The position numbers and the translations under genes were made by a program. The notes below the pieces were generated by a model. The model saw only the letters and a program-made list of their open reading frames with translations, had not been told where the DNA came from and ran no database searches. This document shows positions 29,111 through 36,675 of a DNA stretch of 64,000 nt, one piece after another. The first letter of the stretch is position 1. Each line of letters opens with the position of its first letter. The DNA comes from Histidinibacterium lentulum (lineage in GTDB: Bacteria > Pseudomonadota > Alphaproteobacteria > Rhodobacterales > Rhodobacteraceae), in the NCBI RefSeq assembly GCF_003789055.1, contig NZ_ML119082.1, forward strand, positions 1 to 64,000. The letters are read 5' to 3'.

Positions 29111-29464
29111 TCAACCGCCGTTTCCGTCACGGTCGCCACCCGGGCTCAGGTCTTGTTCCCTGCGGGCAATCAGCGCCTCTGCCACAGCGGTCGCCGCGGC
29201 GACGAAGACACCGAGCCCGACGAGGATATAAACCATGCAGAAGATCCTGCCCGCCACCGTCTCCGGCACGACATCGCCATAGCCCACTGTCGAGATCGTC
29301 GCCACGGCGAAGAAGGCGGCTTGCAGGAGGCTCCAGTCCTCCAGCAGCCAGAACACGACCGTGGCCAGCGCGATCAAGGCGAAGGTGAACGCCAAGAGGC
29401 TGCGCACCTTCGCGCTGGAAAACGCATCCGCAAGACCGCGGAAAAGAGAGGTCATCGCGCTCAT
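29111..29464 (-). CDS. Two-TM potassium channel
   Basis: A 117-residue protein with TM1 (about 22-42), a pore loop with the selectivity filter TVGYGD at 59-64, and TM2 (about 71-95), a minimal KcsA-like K+ channel. No RCK or ligand-binding domain is attached; the C-terminus is a short charged tail ending DGNGG. It is the first of a block of membrane and envelope genes and lies 61 bases from HdeD on the same strand. Confidence 0.9.
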   Translation of the reverse strand: MSAMTSLFRGLADAFSSAKVRSLLAFTFALIALATVVFWLLEDWSLLQAAFFAVATISTVGYGDVVPETVAGRIFCMVYILVGLGVFVAAATAVAEALIARREQDLSPGGDRDGNGG

Positions 29465-29525
29465 GCCGGGTCAATCGGCGGGATGTCCGCCCAGCCGGCC
29501 TTCTGCAGGGGCCGGCCGGGCCGGT

Positions 29526-30044
29526 TCATGCGGTGCCTGGCCTTCGGGCGGCCATCCCGAAGGAGATGAGCGACACGCCGGTGGACAGCAGTTCCACCCC
29601 GAGCAGAAGGCCGAGGGTCACGACGGCCGATCCGGGGAAATTGGTGAAGATCATGAACGCGAGGATCAGCGACAGCACGCCGCTGACTGCGAGGGGCCAG
29701 AACTGGCCGAGACCTAGGGCGAAGGACATGCCGATCTTGATCACGCCTCCGACGAGGAACAGGATCGCGACCAGCAGGGTCAGCGACAGGACCCCGGCGA
29801 GCGGTTCGCTCAGAAGATTCGTGCCGAGCAGCAGGAAGACGACCCCCATGATCGCGTAGAGGATCTTTGCCCCCCATCCCTCGCCGCGGAACGCGGCCAC
29901 TATCTGCAGCACTCCGATCAGGATGAAGAACCATCCGGCGAGCGCGGTGGCCGTAAGGGTCGCCGCGAGCGGATTGAACAGGGCCATGAAGCCCCCGATG
30001 AAGGCGATGAGGCCCGTGATGATGGATACGATGGGACGATCCAT
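29526..30044 (-). CDS. HdeD-family membrane protein
   Basis: A 172-residue membrane protein with six hydrophobic helices in a repeated pattern (GWFFILIGVLQIVAAF, then VVFLLLGTNLL and further repeats), fitting the HdeD/DUF308 family. E. coli HdeD is an acid-resistance membrane protein at high cell density. The ATG giving MDRPIVSII follows a GAGGGAAGCGAG ribosome binding site; a 102-residue upstream extension is antisense noise and rejected. Same strand as the K+ channel, so the two may be co-transcribed. Confidence 0.85.
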   Translation of the reverse strand: MDRPIVSIITGLIAFIGGFMALFNPLAATLTATALAGWFFILIGVLQIVAAFRGEGWGAKILYAIMGVVFLLLGTNLLSEPLAGVLSLTLLVAILFLVGGVIKIGMSFALGLGQFWPLAVSGVLSLILAFMIFTNFPGSAVVTLGLLLGVELLSTGVSLISFGMAARRPGTA

Positions 30045-30348
30045 GACTCGCTTCCCTCCTCGATTGCGCCGGGTGTCGGACCCCGGGGTTCTGTGCCCCG
30101 TCTCTCCCGCAAGAGGCGGTCGACGGACGGGGCAGGCGATGCCCGTCTCGCCGGGGTTCTGATCCCGCGGCGACCGGCGCACCCGATGCAAGGATTGGAC
30201 GAGCGCGGCCCCTGCGGCAAGACGCAGGGTCACCCACCTGCCACGAATGCCCCCGGCCGCGTCCCGGGCGCCTCGGGCCGGCGGCCATTGCCCTGCCACG
30301 GGTGCGCGGCTAGCCTCTGGAAAATGGGGTAAAACGGGGAGATCCGAC
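30045..30348. other. 304-base intergenic region, divergent promoters
   Basis: The gap lies between the minus-strand HdeD gene and the plus-strand holin-like gene, so it should carry promoters for both. I see no palindrome, hairpin with T-run, repeat or small ORF with a good ribosome binding site. The longest stop-free readings are GC-driven extensions of the neighbouring genes. Confidence 0.4.
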
Positions 30349-30837
30349 ATGATTCGGCTCTTGATTTCGACCGCCGCCTACCTGATCGCGAATGCCGTGG
30401 GTCTGTTGGTCGCGGTCCTGCTTCTGCCCGGGTTCACGATCGATTTCCTCGCCTTCGTCGTTGCCGTGCTGATCTTCTCCCTCGTGCAGACGATCGCGGG
30501 CCCGCTGGTGACGAAGATGTCGATGAAACACATGCCGCAGCTTCTGGGAGGGATCGCGCTCATCACCATCTTCGTCGGCCTCCTCGTGACCGCGTTCATC
30601 ATGCCCTCCATGGAGATCGGCGGCATCTCCAACCTGCTGGCCGCCACGCTCTTGGTCTGGCTGGGCAGCCTCCTCGCCTCGATCCTGCTGCCGATCTATG
30701 TCTTCAAGCAGCTTTCCGAGAGGAACAGGGATACGCGGGCCGCCACCGAAGAGGCGACGGCGCGGGCCAATGCCGCGGCCGAGCGGGCGGAGCGCGCCGC
30801 GCAGCAGGCCGGCAAGCCGCCGGGGAGCGGGACCTGA
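30349..30837 (+). CDS. Four-TM membrane protein, Phage_holin_4_2-like
   Basis: A 162-residue protein: four hydrophobic helices in the first 115 residues (MIRLLISTAAYLIANAVGL... then FLAFVVAVLIFSLVQTI), then a helical tail rich in Ala, Arg and Glu likely to form a coiled coil. The layout resembles the small Phage_holin_4_2 (YvlD-like) family of chromosomal membrane proteins, which are not phage lysis genes despite the name. No lysin or phage genes lie nearby. Start ATG follows a GGGGAGATCC ribosome binding site. Assignment is moderate. Confidence 0.65.
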   Translation: MIRLLISTAAYLIANAVGLLVAVLLLPGFTIDFLAFVVAVLIFSLVQTIAGPLVTKMSMKHMPQLLGGIALITIFVGLLVTAFIMPSMEIGGISNLLAATLLVWLGSLLASILLPIYVFKQLSERNRDTRAATEEATARANAAAERAERAAQQAGKPPGSGT

Positions 30838-30895
30838 TACCGCGGATTCTGGCTGAAGACATGATGAGAAGACCCGATCGGCGGGGGGCGGCCTG

Positions 30896-32305
30896 ATGTG
30901 GACCGCCCTCCTCGTGGCCCTCGTCCTTGCGCTGCAGGCGGCGGCGGTCTGGTGTGCCTGGCGGGCCATCGCCTCGGCCCGGACGCCGCAGGGAGCGGTG
31001 GGATGGGTCGTCGTGCTGCTGGCCGCGCCCTATATCGGGGTGATCCTCTACCTCTTTCTCGGGCACCACCGCTACCGCGGCTACCTGATCTCGCGGCGCG
31101 ACAGCGAGCGGGTGATACAGGCGCTCCGGGACCATGCGCAGAACAACGCTCCGGAAAGCCGGCCGACCCTTGATCCCGGGCCCTTCGAGAAGATCGCCGC
31201 CCTTCCTGCCGTCCGGGGCAACGGCTTCCGATCGTTGATCGACGGCAAGGAGACCTTCGACGCCATCTTCTCCGCCATCGACGCCGCGGAAAGCTACGTC
31301 CTCGTGCAGTTCTACATCGTCCGGGACGACGGCCTCGGCCGAGCCTTCCGCGACCGTCTGATCGCCGCCGCCGGGCGCGGGGTCAAGGTGCGGTTCATGG
31401 CGGATGCCGTCGGCAGCTACGGACTTCCCGACAGCTATTACAGGACGCTGTCGCGGGCCGGTGTCGAGATCGCCCATCCGCGGGAGGGGCGCCGTCCGCG
31501 CTGGCGCTTCCAGATCAATTTCCGCAACCATCGCAAGACCGTGGTGGTGGACGGCCGCGTCGGCTTCACCGGCGGGCTGAACGTCGGCGACGAATACATG
31601 GGCCTCGACCCCGCCTTCGGGAACTGGCGCGACACCCATGTGGAGCTGAGCGGTCCCATCGTGGCGCAGCTTCAGCTCATCTTCGCCGAGGACTGGCACT
31701 GGGCGAAGCACGAGGTGATCCTCGACGCGCTCGACTGGACGCCGCCCCACGCCGCCGGGAACATGACCGCCCTGCTGGTGCCCACCGGGCCCGCCGACGC
31801 GATGGAGACCGGCGCGCTCTTCTTCATCTCCGCCATCGTCGCCGCGAAGACACGGGTCTGGATCGCCTCACCCTACCTCGTGCCCGATACGGATGTGCTG
31901 TCGGCGCTGAAGCAGGCCGCCCTGCGCGGGGTGGAGGTGCGCATCCTCGTGCCCGAGGTGATCGACCACCAGATCCCCTGGCTCGCCGCCTTCGCCTATT
32001 TCGACGAACTGCGACGCGCCGGGGTGGAGATCTGGCGCTATACCGACGGGTTCATGCATTCGAAGGTCGTGCTGGTGGACGACACCCTCGCGGCCATCGG
32101 GACGACCAATCTCGACAACCGCTCGTTCCGGCTGAACTTCGAGGCCATGGCGGTCGCCTTCGACATCCGCGCGGCGGAAGAGGTCGAGGCGTTCCTCGTC
32201 CGGGACTTCGCCCGCGCCTACCAGCTGGACAAGACCCTGCCCGAGCAGCGGGCGCGGATCCGCCTTGGCGCGCCCGTGGCCCGGCTCTTCGCGCCGGTGC
32301 TCTGA
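30896..32305 (+). CDS. cls: Cardiolipin synthase (PLD superfamily)
   Basis: A 469-residue membrane enzyme that condenses two phosphatidylglycerols to cardiolipin. It has two N-terminal hydrophobic helices (about 3-20 and 34-55), then two phospholipase D HKD motifs: His212-Lys214-Asp219 in NHRKTVVVDG and His388-Lys390-Asp395 in MHSKVVLVDD. Length and topology match bacterial ClsA-type enzymes. It follows the holin-like gene by 58 bases on the same strand and converges on the hydrolase gene, leaving 4 bases between stops. Confidence 0.95.
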   Translation: MWTALLVALVLALQAAAVWCAWRAIASARTPQGAVGWVVVLLAAPYIGVILYLFLGHHRYRGYLISRRDSERVIQALRDHAQNNAPESRPTLDPGPFEKIAALPAVRGNGFRSLIDGKETFDAIFSAIDAAESYVLVQFYIVRDDGLGRAFRDRLIAAAGRGVKVRFMADAVGSYGLPDSYYRTLSRAGVEIAHPREGRRPRWRFQINFRNHRKTVVVDGRVGFTGGLNVGDEYMGLDPAFGNWRDTHVELSGPIVAQLQLIFAEDWHWAKHEVILDALDWTPPHAAGNMTALLVPTGPADAMETGALFFISAIVAAKTRVWIASPYLVPDTDVLSALKQAALRGVEVRILVPEVIDHQIPWLAAFAYFDELRRAGVEIWRYTDGFMHSKVVLVDDTLAAIGTTNLDNRSFRLNFEAMAVAFDIRAAEEVEAFLVRDFARAYQLDKTLPEQRARIRLGAPVARLFAPVL

Positions 32306-32309
32306 CAGC

Positions 32310-33989
32310 TCACCAGGGCGGCGGACGGGCATCGAAGACGGCGCGCAGGGCCTCGGCCCGCTCCGCCGACCAGCCCGGCGGATCGGTCAGCGCGGCCCAG
32401 GCGTCGATATAGTCGTCGTCGACGTAGAAATGGCCGTAGCCCTCCACCCCCAGCGCTGCAGTCATGTCGAGCGCGGTCTGGAAGGCGGTCACCAGCGGGA
32501 ACCAGCGCATTTCGGGCGCCACGTCCGGCGCGCGCGGCTCCTCGGTCAGCCAGTCCGGCGCGCGCCAGATCGTGGCGAAGTCGAAATTCACGATGGGATC
32601 GCTGCCGTAATGCAGGAACACCAGCCGGATCGGCCCCCAGGGCGCCGCGGCTTGTTCGTAGGTGTTCTCCTGGTTCGAGACCCGCACGAGCGAGCCGTTG
32701 CCGTAGACCGGCCGCCACGCCGGGCTGCCTGTCTCCCGGTCCCGGCGGATGCCGGCCCAGACCGGGCTCAGGAAGGGCGATCCGGCCCAGAAGGCGCCGT
32801 CGATCGGGTCGGCCAGCATGTCCGCGAAGGGCAGCGTCGCCTGACTGTTGAGCGCGCCCTGGCTCAGCCCGTGGATATAGAGCCGGGGGCGGTCGTTCTC
32901 GGGCAGCGCGGTCCAGTGGTCGTGAACCACGTCGAAGAGCGCGCGGGCCTGGTCGAAGCCGTACTCGACGTTTGTCAGGATCGACAGCACCGAGGTCAGG
33001 TAGGAATACTGCGCGGCCACATGGGCGGTGTCGCCGTTCCACATGAAATCGACCACGTCGTGGCTGCCGGGGTCCATCCAGCCGGTGCCCACCGGGGTGG
33101 TGACGATGAGGATCTCGCGCTCGAACCCGCCCTGGCGGATCAGCTCCTCCAGCGCCAGCTCGGCGCGCGCGCGGGCGGTGTCGGCGGAGGTGCGTCCGAC
33201 GTAGACCCGCACCGGGCGCAGGGCCTCCGCGCCGGTGAAGGCGGCGATCTCCGCGGGATCGGGCGTCCGCGCGACGAAGTCGCGGCCGCGGTTGCCGAGT
33301 TCCTCCCAGGTCACCAGCGACGCCTCCGAGCCGGTCATCATCGGGTCGGCCGGCGGCTCGCTTCCCTCGTCGAAGGTCTCCTCGATCGCGGCGAAAAGGC
33401 CGTCGGCCACGGTCATGACCTGCCGGATCACCACGCCGTTCAGCAGAGCCCAGAGCAGCCAGAGCGCCAGAACGGCGCCCAGGACCGGACCGGTCCGGCC
33501 CGGCATGATGCGCGCCAGCGCGTGACCCGCGCGCCGCGCGGCCAGAGGAACCACGCTGCCGAGGCCCCAGAGCAGGGTGAAGACGACAAGGGCGACGAGG
33601 CCGACGGTCAGGGGATGGGCGGTGCCCACGGGCTCCAGCTCCATCACCCGGCGGGTGGCGTTCTGCCAGTCCGCCGCGCGCCAGAGGCCGTAGAGCGCGA
33701 GCGCCAGGGTGAGCGCGAAGAAGGCGAAGCGCACTTCCCGGTCCTCGCCCGGCTCCGGCAGCGGCAGGAGCAGCGCGCGCCCCCAGATCCAGACCGCCAG
33801 GGCGCCGAGGCCGTAGCCGGCCGCGGCGGACAGCCCGGAAAGCACGCCCTGCATCAGCGGCGCGCGGGGGATCATGGAAGGGGTCAGCGAGGCCACGAAG
33901 AAGACCGCCGCGACGGTCAGCCCGAAGGCGGAGAGGCGCCAGTAGCGAGGCTCCGCCCCGGTTCCGGGGGCGCCGTCGAAAGTGGTCAT
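32310..33989 (-). CDS. Membrane-anchored alpha/beta hydrolase (Abhydrolase_9-like)
   Basis: A 559-residue protein: an N-terminal half with six or so membrane helices (about 20-195) and a C-terminal soluble alpha/beta hydrolase domain. The nucleophile elbow is HGLSQG (Ser376). The paired architecture and motifs such as TTPVGTGWMDPGSHDVVDFMWNGD match the DUF2319/Abhydrolase_9 family first noticed in mycobacteria; its substrate is unknown, with a lipid ester suspected. The 16-bp quasi-palindrome copy 2 lies 140 bases upstream. Confidence 0.85.
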   Translation of the reverse strand: MTTFDGAPGTGAEPRYWRLSAFGLTVAAVFFVASLTPSMIPRAPLMQGVLSGLSAAAGYGLGALAVWIWGRALLLPLPEPGEDREVRFAFFALTLALALYGLWRAADWQNATRRVMELEPVGTAHPLTVGLVALVVFTLLWGLGSVVPLAARRAGHALARIMPGRTGPVLGAVLALWLLWALLNGVVIRQVMTVADGLFAAIEETFDEGSEPPADPMMTGSEASLVTWEELGNRGRDFVARTPDPAEIAAFTGAEALRPVRVYVGRTSADTARARAELALEELIRQGGFEREILIVTTPVGTGWMDPGSHDVVDFMWNGDTAHVAAQYSYLTSVLSILTNVEYGFDQARALFDVVHDHWTALPENDRPRLYIHGLSQGALNSQATLPFADMLADPIDGAFWAGSPFLSPVWAGIRRDRETGSPAWRPVYGNGSLVRVSNQENTYEQAAAPWGPIRLVFLHYGSDPIVNFDFATIWRAPDWLTEEPRAPDVAPEMRWFPLVTAFQTALDMTAALGVEGYGHFYVDDDYIDAWAALTDPPGWSAERAEALRAVFDARPPPW

Positions 33990-34128
33990 CCGTGGCTCCC
34001 CCTCGCCGACCGCATCCGTTGGCCGAACGGTGGGGCACGCCCTGCCGCTTCGTCAAGCCGTGGATGGACCGGAGAGGGGAGCGAGGAGTCCCGCACCGGC
34101 GCGGGCCCTGCCGCCGGTCCTGCCGGGG

Positions 34129-34144
34129 CGTCCACACGTGGACG
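34129..34144. repeat. 16-bp quasi-palindrome, copy 2
   Basis: CGTCCACACGTGGACG, the exact reverse complement of the copy near 22.16 kb, in the 244-base gap between the alpha/beta hydrolase and the coiled-coil membrane protein. The reverse-complement flanks are also similar to copy 1. A run of eight A (TGAAAAAAAATTC, around 34165-34172) lies 20-30 bases away. Confidence 0.5.
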
Positions 34145-34233
34145 GAGGGTCATCTCATTGATCTGAAAAAAAATTCCTGCAACGGGATTTCGGGACGACG
34201 GGTCAGGAATTTCTTCGGATTTCCGTGCCTGGC

Positions 34234-34707
34234 TCAGCCGCCCGGCGCGGGGTCGGGTGCCGGTTCGGAGTCGGGTCGCACCACCTCCACCAGATCGGCG
34301 GTGAGGCCCCGCAGTTCGGCGAAGGCCGCGGTCATGGCGCGGTCGATCAGCGGATCGGGGTCGATGCTGAGATCCTGAAGCGCGCCGCGAAGGCGCGCCA
34401 TCTCCGCCTCGATCCCGGCCAGCCGCTCGGCCACCTGGTCCGCCGACCCGGTCTCCGAGGCTTCGAGACCGACGCGCAGGTCCGCGACATCGGCGCGCGC
34501 GCCCGCGATTTCGGCGGTCAGCGCCTCGATGCCCTCCCTGAGCGGCGTGACGGTTCCAGCCGCCACCGCCATCTGTTCGGACACCCGTTCCGCCGTCGAC
34601 AGCACGTTCCACGCAAGCCAGAGACAGAGGGCCAGAAGGATCAGCGTGGCGTTGAGAAGGGCAAGGAAGAGATTCTTCGCCGTGCGGCCAAGGCTTCGGT
34701 CCGCCAT
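34234..34707 (-). CDS. Single-TM coiled-coil protein, unknown
   Basis: A 157-residue protein with a short cytosolic N-terminus, one strong membrane helix (about 12-34), and a long Ala/Glu/Leu heptad-like region (about 40-115) ending in a Pro/Asp-rich tail (DSEPAPDPAPGG). It resembles a membrane-anchored periplasmic coiled coil but no family is recognised. The minus-strand gene sits between the hydrolase and the antiporter remnant. Confidence 0.65.
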   Translation of the reverse strand: MADRSLGRTAKNLFLALLNATLILLALCLWLAWNVLSTAERVSEQMAVAAGTVTPLREGIEALTAEIAGARADVADLRVGLEASETGSADQVAERLAGIEAEMARLRGALQDLSIDPDPLIDRAMTAAFAELRGLTADLVEVVRPDSEPAPDPAPGG

Positions 34708-34727
34708 CGTCCTCTCCGCCGTTTACC

Positions 34728-35040
34728 CTAGGGCAAGCCTGTCACAGGGCCCCGGTCCGGGCAAGGCCGCCAGGCCGCGTCCCGCGCCAGAACCCGCGTG
34801 GCGAGAGCGGGGGAGACGATGACCGTGAGGACGGCGCCCGCCACGAGCGCCGCGCCGCACCAACCCCGGCATGGCACCGCTCGCGACCGCCAGCGCCGAG
34901 CTCGCCAGGGCCGATGACCACGCCGAACAGGAGTTCGAGCACCACCGCAGAGGGGCAAGCTCGAGGACCGCGGGCAGGAACGCAGCAAGGGCCACGACAC
35001 CCGACACGATCACGACTCCGATTGCGCCCGCGCCGTCGCC
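34728..35040 (-). pseudogene. Decayed cation/proton antiporter (Kef/CPA2-like) fragment
   Basis: Read on the minus strand, three frames in succession give pieces of one transporter. First GVVIVSGVVALAAFLPAVLE, a first membrane helix; then, after a frame change, PSAVVLELLFGVVIGPGELG, which matches the conserved second-helix motif of CPA2 antiporters (PSVVLEILLGILLGP in the family); then a third frame, ALVAGAVLTVIVSPALATRV, resembling the final helix of the membrane domain, before a TAG stop. About 300 codons of the core are missing. The pattern is of a deletion plus frameshifts. The functional gene is not in the window. Confidence 0.6.
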
Positions 35041-35134
35041 ACGACCCGACCTGCCCCCTTGCCCTGTCCCTGGGGAAGGAGACCGCTGCGCAGCGTTGTG
35101 GACACGGCGTAATCCGGAAAAGCCCCCGGAACGA

Positions 35135-35163
35135 CACAGCCGCGGGCAGGACCCGCGGCTGTG
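35135..35163 (-). terminator. Strong hairpin after carD
   Basis: Perfect 12-bp stem CACAGCCGCGGG / CCCGCGGCTGTG with a 5-base loop, 24 bases beyond the carD stop on the minus strand. A short TTTT run follows about 20 bases later. Probably ends carD transcripts before the antiporter remnant. Confidence 0.65.
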
Positions 35164-35186
35164 CAGTCTCGTGGACCGTCGGCCGG

Positions 35187-35696
35187 TCAGGCGGCGCGCG
35201 ACACCAGCACTTCGCCGATCTCGCGGGCGGCGGCGGTCTCGTCGTTGCCGGCCACCGCGGCGATTTCCCGGGTCAGACGCTCCAGCGCCGCCTCGTAGAG
35301 CTGGCGTTCGGAATAGCTCTGCTCGCGCTGGTCGTCGGCGCGGTGCAGGTCGCGCACCACCTCGGCAATGGCGATGAGATCGCCCGAGTTGATCTTCTGT
35401 TCGTATTCCTGCGCCCGGCGCGACCACATGGCCTTCTTGACCTTGGCCTTGCCGCGCAGGGTCTTCATGGCATGGGCCACCACATCGGGCGACGAGAGCG
35501 AGCGCATGCCCACCTCCTCGGCCTTGTGTGTGGGCACGCGAAGGGTCATCTTGTCCTTCTCGAAGGAGATGACGAAGAGTTCCAGCTCGAAGCCCGCGAC
35601 CTCCTGCTTCTCGATCGACACGATTTGCCCGACGCCGTGCGCGGGGTAGACCACGTAATCATTGGGCGAGAAATCGGTCTTCTTGGTCTTGGTCAT
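35187..35696 (-). CDS. carD: CarD-family transcription regulator
   Basis: A 169-residue protein: the N-terminal RNA polymerase interaction domain (FSPNDYVVYPAHGVGQIV) and a helical DNA-binding domain (MRSLSSPDVVAHAMKTLRGK onward) with the MWSRRAQEYEQKINSGD motif that in CarD carries the wedge tryptophan stabilising open complexes. CarD is an essential activator of many sigma-70 promoters in Alphaproteobacteria. The start at MTKTKKTDFSPNDYVV is chosen; an ATG 28 codons upstream is not family-like. Followed by a strong hairpin. Confidence 0.95.
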   Translation of the reverse strand: MTKTKKTDFSPNDYVVYPAHGVGQIVSIEKQEVAGFELELFVISFEKDKMTLRVPTHKAEEVGMRSLSSPDVVAHAMKTLRGKAKVKKAMWSRRAQEYEQKINSGDLIAIAEVVRDLHRADDQREQSYSERQLYEAALERLTREIAAVAGNDETAAAREIGEVLVSRAA

Positions 35697-35887
35697 GGCG
35701 GGTCCTTCCGAAAACGCCCCCGGGCCGCGAGACCACAGAAAACCGCCGGTGACCATGGCCTCCGTCGGTTCGTGCGACATGTCTCGGGATCAGGAATCCA
35801 GCAGCATTGAGCGGGAGCATACCATATTCGGGGCGCCTGCGAAAGCACCCTTGCGCATCTCCCCCGTCCGGGCCGTCTGCTGCCGCC

Positions 35888-36223
35888 TCAGCCGCCCTCG
35901 CCGGGCTTCTCGGAGAAGAGCTCCATCTTGCCGGGCTTGCCGTCCATTTCCTCGGCGGTGGGCAGCGGGTCCTTCCGCGTGATGATCACGGGCCAGGCCT
36001 CGGCATACTTTCGGTTGAACTCGACCCATTTCTCCATGTCCGGCTCGGTGTCCGGACGGATCGCATCGGCCGGACACTCGGGCTCGCAGACGCCGCAGTC
36101 GATGCATTCGTCGGGATGGATCACCAGCATGTTCTCGCCCTCGTAGAAGCAATCCACGGGGCACACCTCGACGCAGTCGGTGTATTTGCAGGCGATGCAG
36201 TTGTCGTTGACGATATAGGTCAT
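35888..36223 (-). CDS. fdxA: 7Fe ferredoxin FdxA
   Basis: A 111-residue ferredoxin with two clusters: cysteines at 9, 12, 17, 21 and 25 surround the 3Fe-4S site and Cys40, 43, 46 and 50 belong to the 4Fe-4S site ([10 protein letters not shown]). The opening [22 protein letters not shown] matches alphaproteobacterial FdxA. It carries low-potential electrons; the partner is unknown. A start 20 codons upstream is possible but the MTYIV start is standard. The next gene on the strand (S4 protein) lies 52 bases upstream. Confidence 0.95.
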   Translation of the reverse strand: MTYIVNDNCIACKYTDCVEVCPVDCFYEGENMLVIHPDECIDCGVCEPECPADAIRPDTEPDMEKWVEFNRKYAEAWPVIITRKDPLPTAEEMDGKPGKMELFSEKPGEGG

Positions 36224-36275
36224 GAAGTCGCCTAAACTTGAGTCAAAGGGGTGGTAAGTGAAGTTGACGGTGGCT

Positions 36276-36668
36276 TCAACCACCCTCGGCGTCGCCCCGA
36301 CCCAGGTGCTTCGACAGGTCGCGGCGGTCCTTCGCCGAGGGCCGCCCGCCCCCGTCGAAGCGCGGCGCCGGGGCCGCCGGCGGGCCCCGGTCCGGCGCGG
36401 CCGTGGTCAGGTCCTCGTAGAGGGCGCGCGCCTCGGGGGCGGGTCCCCGCCGCGTGCCGAGCGCGAGGATGCGCACGACGCGCACCGCGTCACCCTGGGG
36501 GAAGGTGAGCACGTCGCCCGGCCCCACCGCGCGCGCGGGCTTCGAGACGGGCGAGCCGTCCACCCGGACCCTGCCTCCCGACACGATGGCGGCCGCGAGG
36601 CCCCGGGTCTTGAAGAACCGGGCCTGCCAGAGCCACTTGTCGAGGCGCAGCGTGGGGCGGGGCTCCAC
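36276..36668 (-). CDS. S4-domain RNA-binding protein (Hsp15-like)
   Basis: A 130-residue protein with an N-terminal S4 domain ([20 protein letters not shown] then [21 protein letters not shown]), as in the heat-shock ribosome rescue factor Hsp15, and a basic Pro/Arg-rich tail. Hsp15 recycles 50S subunits with stuck nascent chains. It begins 7 bases after the helicase stop on the same strand, so the two are surely co-transcribed, suggesting joint work on RNA. Confidence 0.88.
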   Translation of the reverse strand: MEPRPTLRLDKWLWQARFFKTRGLAAAIVSGGRVRVDGSPVSKPARAVGPGDVLTFPQGDAVRVVRILALGTRRGPAPEARALYEDLTTAAPDRGPPAAPAPRFDGGGRPSAKDRRDLSKHLGRGDAEGG

Positions 36669-36675
36669 CCGCGCC

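Noticed and set aside
30349-30837. Phage lysis gene (holin)
   Set aside because: The family name is misleading; no lysin, tail or integrase genes are near, and codon use is like the chromosome.
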